Shown here: positions 1 through 8,821 of the stretch, piece after piece
How the letters are laid out: each line of letters starts with the position of its first letter
Position numbering within the stretch: position 1 is the stretch's first letter
Assembly (NCBI GenBank): GCA_000403035.1
Contig: AQSL01000148.1
Coordinates: 1 to 38,348, forward strand
Direction: 5' to 3'
Origin: Candidatus Latescibacter anaerobius SCGC AAA252-E07
GTDB taxonomy: Bacteria > Latescibacterota > Latescibacteria > Latescibacterales > Latescibacteraceae
Length of the DNA: 38,348 bases
Notes under the pieces: generated by a model
What the model saw: the letters and a program-made list of their open reading frames with translations, nothing else
What the model was told of the DNA's origin: nothing
The model's database searches: none
Program-made: the position numbers and the translations under genes

Positions 1-68
1 GTTTGCGCTATCTCTTTGATGTTCTTACTATATGTTAGTTTGCCATTGGCAAAAACGCATGCTGTCAT
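1..68 (-). CDS. Thiamine pyrophosphokinase, N-terminal end (other side of the circular join)
   Basis: Read on the minus strand from 68 to 1, this encodes the first residues of the thiamine pyrophosphokinase whose complete copy lies at 37689-38321. The segment is one copy of the terminal repeat, so it is most likely the same gene crossing the circular join and not a second locus. In circular order the gene starts 59 bases downstream of the stop of the URO-D-family gene at 128-1192. Both are on the same strand, so the order URO-D, then thiamine pyrophosphokinase, is plausible. Confidence 0.85.
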   Translation of the reverse strand, partial: MTACVFANGKLTYSKNIKEIAQ

Positions 69-95
69 GTATCCGTACCCCGTTTACACTATTTC
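1..95. repeat. Left copy of an exact 95-bp terminal direct repeat
   Basis: Bases 1-95 are identical to bases 38254-38348, with no mismatch by eye. The repeat holds the first 22-23 codons of the thiamine pyrophosphokinase gene (start codon complementary to 66-68) and 27 bases upstream of it. Exact terminal overlap of about k-mer length is what short-read assemblers leave on a contig that closes on itself. A real tandem duplication or an excised circle would look the same. Confidence 0.95.
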
Positions 96-127
96 ATACT
101 CATTTTCTGTTCATTCCTTTTTTTAAT

Positions 128-1192
128 TCATGCCCATGGCCGGTAATCAAAGGCGGTTTTATACATTGCCATAATATTTTCCATCGGTGCATCAATCTGA
201 ATATAGGTATGTCCCGGTCCAATAATATAACCGCCGTCTTTCCCCAGAATGTCAATGAGCCTTCGCGCTTCATCCGACACCTGCCGAGGAGTTCCTTTAC
301 AGAGCATTTCCTGCAAATCCATACCGCCGTAAAAACAGATATGTTTCCCGAAATCTCTTTTCAGTCCCTCAGGATCCATCCCCTCGGCGCGTGTCTGGAT
401 AGGTTCGAGCATGTCAACACCGGCATCGAGAATCATGGGAAGCAGCGGGCGGACACCTCCGCAGACATGGAGCAGGAATTTCTTGTTTTTACGGTGAACT
501 CTTTCAACAATCTGTTTCAGGTAGGGAACGACAAATTCTTTGAATATTTCCGGACTGAAAAGGGGCCCTGATTGAGAGCAGTAATCATCCGCCATGTAGA
601 CAATATCGATTCCTTCCCCATACAATTCCAGCATTTCCTCCAGAAATAACAGTGTTTTTTCTGTAATTGTGTGTATGAGGTGATGAGCGTATTTTTTTCT
701 CATTGAAAAATCGATAAAGAGATTTTCCATTCCCCTTACAAATGTTGCAACAAAATACGCTCCCCAGGTAAAAACGCCAATAACAGCGCGGTTGGAGTGT
801 ACTTTTGCTTCCCCGGGGAAATGAGAAAAATCGAGCGTGGTTTTATCGGGCCAGGGATACTCATCAATATTCTTCAGACTGTCTTTTCCCGCAAGAGGAC
901 TCTCATACAACTCATCGTAGGTGCCTCCGGAATACTGTACCGTTCTTGTCCTATAACCCCAGATAGAAGTTTTTTCAACTTTCCCTTCCTCGCGTTCGGG
1001 ATATATAAAATTTCCGGGAAGAATCATCCATGTATCGACATTAAGCCTGTCAAAAAGTTCCTTTTTGGATTGTGTCCTCAGATAGTCGTGTAAAGCTTCG
1101 TAAACCTCCTTTTCGGCATCAAACGTGATTGGTGTTCTGTCGGATAGTGTATGGTTTACCGCGGCAATGACTCTTTGTTTTGATGTTATCAT
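128..1192 (-). CDS. Uroporphyrinogen decarboxylase-family (URO-D/MtaA-like) protein
   Basis: This 354-residue protein has the length and order of the URO-D superfamily: an N-terminal MITSKQRVIAAVNH opening, a mid-region with FVRGMENLFIDF, and an HVCGG motif followed by LEPIQ and later YGGMD. The H-x-C pair resembles the zinc ligands of methylcobamide:CoM methyltransferases such as MtaA, rather than heme-pathway HemE. The C-terminal GPGHTYIQIDAPMENI has His where many MtaA-like proteins have Cys. Paralogues of this type usually lie in corrinoid or sugar-catabolism loci; the substrate cannot be told here. Two broken relatives sit at 10689-11089 and near 13000. It is probably transcribed ahead of the thiamine pyrophosphokinase gene across the circular join. 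Confidence 0.88.
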   Translation of the reverse strand: MITSKQRVIAAVNHTLSDRTPITFDAEKEVYEALHDYLRTQSKKELFDRLNVDTWMILPGNFIYPEREEGKVEKTSIWGYRTRTVQYSGGTYDELYESPLAGKDSLKNIDEYPWPDKTTLDFSHFPGEAKVHSNRAVIGVFTWGAYFVATFVRGMENLFIDFSMRKKYAHHLIHTITEKTLLFLEEMLELYGEGIDIVYMADDYCSQSGPLFSPEIFKEFVVPYLKQIVERVHRKNKKFLLHVCGGVRPLLPMILDAGVDMLEPIQTRAEGMDPEGLKRDFGKHICFYGGMDLQEMLCKGTPRQVSDEARRLIDILGKDGGYIIGPGHTYIQIDAPMENIMAMYKTAFDYRPWA

Positions 1193-1527
1193 ACTATCCT
1201 TTCATATGATTTACTACATAATAACACATACCGGTTTTTTTCCATGTTCCTTTTTTAAAAAACCTCACTATTGTTGTCCTCATCCATACCTCATCTTTCC
1301 GGACAGGAGAAAAAAATCATGGTAACAGCATACTTCGATTCCTGTTAAAGCCATAACATTTTACCGCTCTCGTAATATAAGCGTCGATGCATCTCCCTTC
1401 AATTCTTAATGAAAAAAATAAGAGAGTTTTGAAGATACCGTTACCATAGCATGTTAGTAACAGCATAGAAACAATACAGACCGATATAAAGAATTTTTTC
1501 TGACGAGTCTCAAACAAAGTTTTTTAA

Positions 1528-1980
1528 CCACTTCTTTGCGCGCCCAAAGAAGTGGCACAAGAAAGGGCGCACCGGCAGAAATCCTTGTCCTCGCTTCCGA
1601 CACAGGATTTCAGGGATTGCAGAACTCGCTCTGCTCAAACAGCTGCAATCCTCATCTGAAATCCCGTGTTTCGCTCGGGGATTTCTCACGGTGATGATCC
1701 TGATAATGTAGATTAATTGTGAATAATTTAGCAGAGTGTTCTCTCCCTCTCTACGGGGTAGAGAGGGAGTTGGAGGGTGAGTGACGGGGTAGGGATAGGG
1801 ATAACCGCCTTGAGGAATCGCCGAGCGAGCAAGACATTTCACGAAAAAGGAAGTTCATATGGTGGCGGGAGAAAGGGGGTTTGAAATTCCCGTGAAATGT
1901 CGCAGTGAGAACGGAAAAACGATTACTCCGGCGTGCCCTTTCTTTGGTTCGTTTCTTTGGGCACGCAAAGAAATGAACAT
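1528..1980. repeat. Nested palindromic (MITE/REP-like) intergenic element
   Basis: The 1.0-kb gap 1193-2210 between the URO-D gene and dnaE has no convincing gene. Its centre is built of nested inverted repeats. Outer arms lie at 1528-1575 and 1929-1980 (about 40 of 48 positions match in inverse orientation; both contain a CTTTG..GCCCAAAGAA block). Inner arms lie at 1600-1622 and 1643-1669. A perfect 12-bp stem with a GGG loop lies at 1743-1769. A perfect 11-bp pair (GACATTTCACG/CGTGAAATGTC) lies at 1833-1843 and 1891-1901. The short reading frame over it, with a PPTPSLPRRE-type translation, is the kind of false ORF such repeats give. No transposase is present. The flanks 1193-1527 and 1981-2210 are AT-rich, and I see nothing else in them beyond the likely dnaE promoter region. 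Confidence 0.75.
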
Positions 1981-2210
1981 ATAAAATGATATTTGATGAT
2001 TTGAAGTATTTCTTTATAAGGAAAATGATAAATTATAAAAAACTTTTTTATACTAATAAATCATAGTTTTCCAACAACATAATTCAATCCTGATAATCTT
2101 CTTCTTGCGTTCTGTGCAAAATACAATATATTGTATCTGAGTGTGTATAAACCACGTAATATTCCACTTCTTGCAACTTTTTAAAAACAAACTAATTACA
2201 GGTTATTACC

Positions 2211-5200
2211 ATGGAAAACACCTGTGGATTTGTCCACCTTCATACTCATACAATGTATTCTCTCCTCGATGGTGCAATCAGACCCAAAAATCTCATATCG
2301 AAGGCTAAAAAATGGGGTATGGGTGCTGCTGCCATTACTGATCACGGTAATATGTTCGGTGCCATGGAATTTTATTTAAAAGCCAAAAAAGAAGGAATAA
2401 AGCCTGTCATAGGTTCGGAAATTTATGTGGCAATCGAAGGTATGGATATAAAGAGGCAGGCACGGGGAAATATCGATGGCTCAAATCATCTTGTGCTTCT
2501 TGCCGCTACAAACCAGGGTTACCGGAACCTGATGAAAATTGTTTCCACAGGATACCTGAAAGGTTTCTATTACAAACCCAGGGTCGACAAGATATTTCTC
2601 AGGGACTATTCTGAGGGACTTATTGCATTAAGTGCGTGTATTAAAGGTGAGGTGCCGCAGCTTATTATTCAGGGACACATGGAAGAAGCTGAAAAAGCTG
2701 CCGAAGAATATGCCGATATTTTTGGCAAGGAAAATTTCTTTCTTGAGTTACAACGTCATGGTATTCCGCAAGAAACTACAGCCAATGAAGGTCTGATTGC
2801 TCTTTCTGAAAAAACAGGTATACAGCTTGTAGCGACAAATGATGCTCACTATCTGAAAGCTGACCATGCCGAGTCTCATGAAATTCTGCTTTGCATATCG
2901 ACGGGGAAAACGCTCGATGACCCATCGCATATGAAAATGGAAACTGACCAGCTCTATTTAAAAAGCCCGGATGAAATGAAAGAGCTTTTTGCCGATATCC
3001 CGGAAGCTGTTGAAAATACTGTGCGGATAGCAGAACGCTGTAATGTTGAGATTAAAACCGACGGCTTTCAAACAGTCAGATACGAAGTTCCGAGCGATTT
3101 CGATGGCAACACCGACGACTATCTGGCTCATATCGCCGAAATCGGGCTCCGCGAGCGGTATGGTGATGAAGCCGAAAAATACAGAGACCGTATGGAATAT
3201 GAACTGAAAGTCATCAAAGAAATGGGATTCCCCGATTATTTTCTTGCAATATATGATTGCACAAGGGCTGCGAAGGAAATGGGTATTCAGGTCGGTACTG
3301 CACGGGGATCTGCAGGGGGGTCGATTGTAGCGTATGTTGTAGGTATTACGAATCTCGATCCCATGAAATACGATCTTATTTTCGAGCGCTTCCTGAATCC
3401 AGAACGAATCAGCATGCCTGATTTCGATGTGGATTACGCCGACAGAGACCGTGGCCGTATGATTGAATATGTCAAGCAAAAATACGGGGAGGACCATGTA
3501 TGCCAGATCATAACGTTCGGCACGATGAAAGCTAAGATGGTAATCCGTGATGTGGGACGTGTGCTCGGAATGCCTTATGGCGATGTTGATGCAATCGCGA
3601 AACTCATTCCCACGGATCCGGGAACAACACTTGATATCGCTTTCGATCTCGTTCCGGAACTCCGTGAACTGGAAAAGAAAGATAACCTGCACCATAAGCT
3701 TTTCCTCCATGCCCGTATCCTTGAGGGACTTAACAGGCATGCCGGAACACATGCTGCAGGAGTAATTATCACACCTGGTCCATGTGTGGAATACCTGCCA
3801 CTCTACAAGCAAAATGAAGATATAACAAGCCAGTACACAATGGAATACGTTGAAAAAATCGGCTGCCTGAAAGTTGATTTTCTCGGTCTTCGCACGCTCT
3901 CTGTAATTAAAGACTCTGTCGAAATGATAACTGCGTCCGGAGAACGTGTTGATATACAAAACCTTCCGGTGGATGATCCCAAGGTTTTCGACCTTATAAG
4001 CCGTGGGGAAACAATCGGTATATTTCAGTTTGAGAGCCCCGGAATGCGTGATTACCTGAAGAAACTCAAACCATCATGCATCGACGACCTGATAGCCATG
4101 AACGCACTCTATCGGCCGGGACCGCTCGGTTCAAAAATGGTCGATGATTTCATTGATCGCAAGCATGGGAAAAAGAGAATCGAATATCCCCATCCCATTC
4201 TTAAAGACATCCTCAAGGAAACGTACGGTGTGATTGTTTATCAGGAACAGGTCATGAAAATCGCCCATGTTATGGCCGGCTTCTCTCTCGGCTCTGCCGA
4301 TCAACTCCGCAGGGCAATGGGCAAGAAGAAGATTGAAGTTATGACCATGATGAAGCACAAATTCATCGAGGGATCGAAAGAAAACGCTATTGCCGAACAT
4401 ATTGCCGGGGAAGTTTTTGAGCTCATGGCACATTTTGCAGGGTATGGATTCAATAAATCACATTCCGCCGGATATGCCATTCTTGCGTACCAGACCGCAT
4501 GGTTGAAGACTCACTATCCCGCCGAGTTCATGGCTGCGACACTTTCTTCCGAAATGGATAACACGGATCGTATCGTTATTCTGATTGAGGAGTGTAAACG
4601 TATGGGAATTAAGGTGCTACAGCCGGATGTTAATCGTTCCTACGATGAATTTACCGTCAAAGACGGGAATGTGTCGTTCGGTTTGGGAGGGATTAAAAAT
4701 GTAGGGCATGGATCTATAGATGCTGTTGTTGCCGCCAGAAAAGAAGCCGGACCGTTCCGGAGTTTCTATGATTTTTGTGAACACGTTAATCTCAAGTCAC
4801 TGAACAAGCGCATGATAGAATCTCTCATAATGGCAGGAGCGATGGACTCTTTAGATACAGAAAGGGCCAGATTGCTGGCAGGAATCGATCAGGCTGTCGA
4901 ATTTGCCCAGAACAAACAGCGAGAACGTGAAATGGGACAGTTTAATCTGTTTGGTGATTCCGATGAAAGCCCGGGTATAGGAAGCTTGTTGCCACTGCCT
5001 GATGTCAAATCCTGGGGAAGAATGGAAAAACTTGCCAATGAAAAAGCTGTGCTCGGATTCTGGTTTTCAGGCCACCCGCTGGAAGGATATCTGGAAGAAC
5101 TCAATGCATTCACCACACCGTTCAAACAGCTCGTAACAAAACCGGGCAATGCGGCAGTGTCTGTCGGAGGAGTAATTACAGCAATAACGCGTCGAATTAG

Positions 5201-5654
5201 AAAAAAAGATGATAAACCTTATTTGAATCTCATGGTCGAGGATGCGGAAAGTTCGGGGGAAGTCTTATTAATGAACGGCGCTTATGATGAATATAAAGAT
5301 AAGGTAAAAGTAGATTCCATGGTGATTTTTGAAGGGACAGTGTCGAAAAAGAATGATTCCGAACAACCATGTGTTTTCGCAAACACGATGGAACCTCTTG
5401 AATCCGCACGCGGGAAACGAGCACATGCAGTTCACATAACACTTTCCACTCATGATATGAATGAATCCGACCTTGAGCCGATACGTCAGATGTGCGAGAA
5501 ATATCCCGGTAATCTTCCTCTCTGGATTAACCTCAAGACAGCTACTTCCGGAAATTTCCATATAAAATCAAGACGTTACCGGCTTTCTTCCGAGCCAGCA
5601 CTCATTCAAGATTTAAGAACTATACTTGGACAGAAAGAGGTGTGGATAAGTTGA
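2211..5654 (+). CDS. dnaE: DNA polymerase III alpha subunit
   Basis: This 1147-residue family C polymerase is the replicative catalytic subunit. The N-terminal PHP domain (about 1-280) keeps the metal-site pattern: HLHTHT, ITDHGN, GSEIY, SACIKGE, LQRHG and TNDAHY, so the site may be intact, unlike E. coli. The catalytic aspartates are D404 and D406 in MPDFDVDY and D556 in KVDFLGL. GTARGSAGGS and FERFLNPER mark the palm and fingers. Helix-hairpin-helix (about 820-900) and OB-fold (about 985-1070, VGGVITAITRR) regions follow. It starts at ATG 2211 with only a weak ribosome site. It is convergent with rmuC (27-bp gap). The size is normal for DnaE1. A full-length replicative polymerase argues for a chromosomal origin of this sequence. 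Confidence 0.98.
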   Translation: MENTCGFVHLHTHTMYSLLDGAIRPKNLISKAKKWGMGAAAITDHGNMFGAMEFYLKAKKEGIKPVIGSEIYVAIEGMDIKRQARGNIDGSNHLVLLAATNQGYRNLMKIVSTGYLKGFYYKPRVDKIFLRDYSEGLIALSACIKGEVPQLIIQGHMEEAEKAAEEYADIFGKENFFLELQRHGIPQETTANEGLIALSEKTGIQLVATNDAHYLKADHAESHEILLCISTGKTLDDPSHMKMETDQLYLKSPDEMKELFADIPEAVENTVRIAERCNVEIKTDGFQTVRYEVPSDFDGNTDDYLAHIAEIGLRERYGDEAEKYRDRMEYELKVIKEMGFPDYFLAIYDCTRAAKEMGIQVGTARGSAGGSIVAYVVGITNLDPMKYDLIFERFLNPERISMPDFDVDYADRDRGRMIEYVKQKYGEDHVCQIITFGTMKAKMVIRDVGRVLGMPYGDVDAIAKLIPTDPGTTLDIAFDLVPELRELEKKDNLHHKLFLHARILEGLNRHAGTHAAGVIITPGPCVEYLPLYKQNEDITSQYTMEYVEKIGCLKVDFLGLRTLSVIKDSVEMITASGERVDIQNLPVDDPKVFDLISRGETIGIFQFESPGMRDYLKKLKPSCIDDLIAMNALYRPGPLGSKMVDDFIDRKHGKKRIEYPHPILKDILKETYGVIVYQEQVMKIAHVMAGFSLGSADQLRRAMGKKKIEVMTMMKHKFIEGSKENAIAEHIAGEVFELMAHFAGYGFNKSHSAGYAILAYQTAWLKTHYPAEFMAATLSSEMDNTDRIVILIEECKRMGIKVLQPDVNRSYDEFTVKDGNVSFGLGGIKNVGHGSIDAVVAARKEAGPFRSFYDFCEHVNLKSLNKRMIESLIMAGAMDSLDTERARLLAGIDQAVEFAQNKQREREMGQFNLFGDSDESPGIGSLLPLPDVKSWGRMEKLANEKAVLGFWFSGHPLEGYLEELNAFTTPFKQLVTKPGNAAVSVGGVITAITRRIRKKDDKPYLNLMVEDAESSGEVLLMNGAYDEYKDKVKVDSMVIFEGTVSKKNDSEQPCVFANTMEPLESARGKRAHAVHITLSTHDMNESDLEPIRQMCEKYPGNLPLWINLKTATSGNFHIKSRRYRLSSEPALIQDLRTILGQKEVWIS

Positions 5655-5681
5655 GAGAACCCGCATTTTAACCGCTGATTC

Positions 5682-6833
5682 TTAATCTTCTAATTCCGGT
5701 GTATTCGTTTCTTCTATCGGTAATCCGCGCAGAGTCCTTATTTCTTCGATTTTATTCAATGGTTTTTCAAGCTGACGGCGCCGTGTTGTCATAAGCGTGT
5801 CGTACTCATTGTGCGTAGCTTCGATTTTTTTCCCGAGATTATGAAGACTGTCAAAGAATTTATGCCACTGTTTTTTAAAACTTCCCATAAGAGACAGTAT
5901 TTCATTCGATGTTTTTTCCAGCGCAAAATTTTCAACCGCCTGCCTGATAACCGCCAGAACGGCAAAGAGAGTGAACGGTGAACAGACGATGACTTTCTTT
6001 TCCAGTCCCTCGTCAAGAATGGAACGATCCTGTTCATTGATAAAAACGTAAATCTGTTCATTGGGAATGAATAAGAGCACGTAATCAACGGTATTCTGCT
6101 GAGGATTGATATAGTCGCGTGTTGTTATTTCGTTTATTCTGTTTTTAACATCTCTCAGGAAATTTCTGCGAAAGTTTTCCCTGTCGGCCTCGGAATCGGC
6201 CTCAAGGAATTTCATGTAATTATTGAACGGGAATTTCACATCCATATTCAGCTTAAGGTCGCGCGGCAAAAGAAATGTGTAATCCGGAATATTCCCCTGA
6301 CCCTCGATGGTTTTCTGCTTCAGATAATTCACATTTTCAATAAAACCAGCCACTCTGAGTATATCCTCCGCCATCCTTTCACCCCACTGCCCTCTCGCTT
6401 TTGAACTTGCAAGGGCTTCGCGCAGATTACCGGTAGTTTGAATAAGATCGCCGGTTTGTTTGCTCGTCAGCTCCATTTGCTTTGTTAATTTACCGAATAT
6501 ATTTTCATTGTCCTTTCCCATTTCATTGACGAGCTTTGTTACTTTATCAAGTTCGGATGTCATGCGCTCCAACTGCTGATCAATAAGCCCTTTTTTCTTA
6601 TCCAGTTCCAAAACGTTCTTTTCCCGTGAAGTTTCCTGTTCACGTCTATGAAGGCTCATGACCGTTTCAATAACGGTATTAATACTCTCGTTTTTCCGTG
6701 CTTCGCTCTCCTGAAAAAGCTCATCGGCAAGGTCTTTTGCTGTCTTCGAGCGCAGCAATCCCAAAAAATATGCTGCAGCAAATCCTAAAATAATCCCGAT
6801 AAACAGTGCAAACAGTATAAATATCAAGTCCAT
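5682..6833 (-). CDS. rmuC: DNA recombination protein RmuC homologue
   Basis: This 383-residue protein has the RmuC layout. One N-terminal membrane helix (about 3-27) is followed by a long coiled coil (about 40-135) and then the RmuC nuclease-like domain. The signature ARGQWGE at about 145-151 and NMDVKFPFNNY near 196 (the family's D-x-K-x-P) are visible, followed by DYVLLFIPNEQIY. RmuC is thought to limit inversions at short repeats; its biochemical activity is inferred from its PD-(D/E)XK relationship. It is a single gene convergent with dnaE, and its ATG has a poor upstream ribosome site. Nothing is missing from the core. Confidence 0.95.
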   Translation of the reverse strand: MDLIFILFALFIGIILGFAAAYFLGLLRSKTAKDLADELFQESEARKNESINTVIETVMSLHRREQETSREKNVLELDKKKGLIDQQLERMTSELDKVTKLVNEMGKDNENIFGKLTKQMELTSKQTGDLIQTTGNLREALASSKARGQWGERMAEDILRVAGFIENVNYLKQKTIEGQGNIPDYTFLLPRDLKLNMDVKFPFNNYMKFLEADSEADRENFRRNFLRDVKNRINEITTRDYINPQQNTVDYVLLFIPNEQIYVFINEQDRSILDEGLEKKVIVCSPFTLFAVLAVIRQAVENFALEKTSNEILSLMGSFKKQWHKFFDSLHNLGKKIEATHNEYDTLMTTRRRQLEKPLNKIEEIRTLRGLPIEETNTPELED

Positions 6834-6970
6834 GCAAATATCCCCTGTGTTTCAAATTGTTTCATAAATTATACTTGTGGTTTATCATTTTGTCAACAGG
6901 TTTAGTTCGTATTTCCCTTGCGGAAGTATATTTATGAAAGTAATTTATGTATGCATAATAATCTGCGGGT

Positions 6971-7156
6971 ATGGTCATGAAAAAAAAGTCATTCATAGGT
7001 GTTACATTCAAGTGCTGTAATGTATACTCACGGGTCTACATGAACAAGGAAGGTACCGCTTATGAAGGTGTTTGCCCACGGTGCTATAAGAAAAGGGTTG
7101 TTGTAAAAATTGTTAAACATGGCGGTACAAAGGCACGTTTTTTTGAGGCTGATTAA
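6971..7156 (+). CDS. Small conserved zinc-ribbon-like protein of unknown function
   Basis: This 61-residue basic protein has a CC pair (FKCCNVYSRVY) and a CPRCYKKR knuckle, which suggests one small metal site or beta-rich fold. It ends GTKARFFEAD. The look is that of a conserved small protein, but I cannot name a family with certainty. Two in-frame ATGs exist (6971 and 6977); the second has a GGG stretch about nine bases upstream and may be the real start. It is monocistronic, divergent from rmuC. Confidence 0.7.
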   Translation: MVMKKKSFIGVTFKCCNVYSRVYMNKEGTAYEGVCPRCYKKRVVVKIVKHGGTKARFFEAD

Positions 7157-7384
7157 AGCGCTTTCGGCGATATGAAAAACGCCGGCACCGGTAAAAATAC
7201 ATGATTACTATCACAATCATCATATTCATGAGAAGCCATACTGTTTTATAGGATGATTCCTGTACTATTCGTTCACACAATGATTGTTAATTAACGGCTT
7301 GTAAATCAACGCTTAGCGCTGACTCTTGACAGCTCACATCCTGAGCCGGATAGTTTGTCACGAGACTTGAGGAGAATTGAATAC

Positions 7385-7546
7385 TTATGAAATGAAAAAG
7401 TGATATGCGGTACTGTTTGATTGATCCAATCGAAGATGTGTGGCTTCGTGGCTGTAATATTTCTGTACATAGAAGTAGGTAAAAAGGATCATACCTATGA
7501 TACCAATATACAATATAATGAAAGCTGCGGTTCTTTTGGAACTCAT
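7385..7546 (-). CDS. Small single-span membrane protein (hypothetical)
   Basis: The reading frame is open from farther upstream, but the best start is the ATG at 7546, which has GAGGGAGG about ten bases before it. That gives 53 residues. The protein has a short basic head (MSSKRTAAF), one strongly hydrophobic helix (about 8-25) and a polar C-terminal tail. No family is recognised. The region 7157-7384 upstream of its stop holds no other feature that I can support. Confidence 0.45.
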   Translation of the reverse strand: MSSKRTAAFIILYIGIIGMILFTYFYVQKYYSHEATHLRLDQSNSTAYHFFIS

Positions 7547-7749
7547 GGAATATATGCCTCCCTCATAAAAAATAACGGTAAAAATATTGAAAGTCAAGAA
7601 ATGCTTACCATATGACTGCAGGTGATAGGTGATACCAAAATAGACCAATGACGTTTCATGCCATACATTAGAACTTTTTACCTTTACACACCGCATTCCT
7701 CATGTTATATTTTTGATTCAGTATTATATATTTTATGGAAGGCACCCGG

Positions 7750-8124
7750 ATGTCTTTGGAAATTTCAATTATCATAGGGAATGAAACGGTATATGCGGAA
7801 CTGAACGATTCTGAAACCGCACAGAAAATTGCTGAAAAGCTGCCGATTGAATCTTCATTTTCCACATGGGGAGATGAGATTTATTTTCCCGTGCCGGTGA
7901 AAACGAGAGAAGAGAACAGCAAGGATATTGTCGAATCGGGCGAAATTGCCTATTGGCCGCCGGGAAACGCTTTCTGTATTTTTTTCGGGGCAACACCCGG
8001 GTCTACCGAGGAAGAAATCAGGCCGGCAAGCCTGGTGAATCCCCTTGGCCGGATACAAGGCGACCCAAAGATTTTCAAGGATTTAGCTGAAAAATCGCAT
8101 ATCATACGTCTTGAAAAAACCTGA
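7750..8124 (+). CDS. Cyclophilin-like fold protein (TM1367/DUF369 type)
   Basis: This 124-residue protein matches the cyclophilin-like family by EIYFPVPV, GEIAYWPPGNAFCIFFG and VNPLGRIQGD. It adopts a cyclophilin-type barrel in solved homologues but lacks the known prolyl-isomerase residues, so no activity should be assumed. The frame is open from 7735, but the ATG at 7750 has GGAAGG six to seven bases upstream and gives the usual family start (MSLEISI). It lies just ahead of tRNA-Ala on the same strand. Confidence 0.85.
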   Translation: MSLEISIIIGNETVYAELNDSETAQKIAEKLPIESSFSTWGDEIYFPVPVKTREENSKDIVESGEIAYWPPGNAFCIFFGATPGSTEEEIRPASLVNPLGRIQGDPKIFKDLAEKSHIIRLEKT

Positions 8125-8138
8125 TACTATTTTGAAAT

Positions 8139-8215
8139 GGGGCAGTAGCTCAGTTTGGGAGAGCGCATCCCTCGCACGGATGAGGCCGTCGGTTCGAGCC
8201 CGATCTGCTCCACCA
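8139..8215 (+). tRNA. tRNA-Ala (CGC)
   Basis: A full cloverleaf of 77 bases including an encoded CCA. The acceptor stem GGGGCAG/CTGCTCC carries the G3:U70 pair that marks alanine tRNAs. The anticodon stem CATCC/GGATG encloses the loop CTCGCAC, so the anticodon is CGC (codon GCG). The T-arm is GTCGG TTCGAGC CCGAT. It starts 14 bases after the stop of the cyclophilin-like gene. Its 3' end faces a decayed tyrosine integrase, the usual arrangement of a tRNA used as an attachment site. Confidence 0.96.
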
Positions 8216-8260
8216 ACTTACAGCGATTAGAAGTTACGAAATTTTCAATTCCTGCCATTT

Positions 8261-8743
8261 TTAAACGGCCACGGCATGTTCATTACCAGGTTCTTTTATT
8301 TTTGGCAAGAGCGATAGATACTTTCTTACATCCATACGATTAAGTGTCGCATACTGATCTGTTGTACGCCGGTCAAGATGGCCTGCAAGCTCCCTGATGA
8401 TATCCAAGGAAACACCTTCTCTAAGAAGCCAAGTACAAAACACCCTGCGCAAGTCATGAAAGCGAAGTTTAGTACCATTTACAGTAAGTCCGAGTTTGCG
8501 TACAGCCCTGTCAAAAGTTTTGTGGGTTGAGATATACCGAGTACCAGTATATAGGATTAATAAATACATAACTCCCTTTCCGATAACTCGTTTTAAAAAA
8601 TCAACAGCAGCATTTCCAAGTGGAAATACTTCCTGTCTTCCACCCTTAATTATCAATTTCACATCAGCAAGATGCTTTCGTTGATCTGGTCCCAAAATTT
8701 GAACTATTTGTTGTGTTTGTAAAAATTCCTTTAATTTATTAAA
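8261..8743 (-). pseudogene. Tyrosine recombinase/integrase, C-terminal remnant
   Basis: The frame is open from 8743 back to 8261 (about 160 residues), with no proper start. It covers only the C-terminal catalytic half of a phage-type integrase. Visible motifs are FHDLRR (the H-x-x-R box), the alignment landmarks TWLLREGVSLDIIREL and GHLDRRTTDQY, with the nucleophile Tyr in DQYATL. The N-terminal SAM-like domain and the first catalytic Arg region are missing; an in-frame TAA lies at 8744-8746. Its 3' end is 45 bases from the tRNA-Ala 3' end. I infer a dead element that once integrated there. No matching second copy of the tRNA 3' end is seen in the window. Confidence 0.85.
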
Positions 8744-8821
8744 TTATCTTTTGTAACTATAAATTATGATTCTATGCTTTGGCTGATCATTCTCAAATAA
8801 AACCCAAAACAGGAGATAGAA

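Noticed and set aside
1510..1842. 110-residue minus-strand reading frame with PPTPSLPRRE-type sequence
   Set aside because: It lies wholly inside the nested palindromic element. Such Pro/Ser/Arg peptides are a by-product of the repeat, and there is no ribosome site.
2958..3959. Long minus-strand frame inside dnaE
   Set aside because: Shadow frame of a highly conserved polymerase gene; its translation has no family features.
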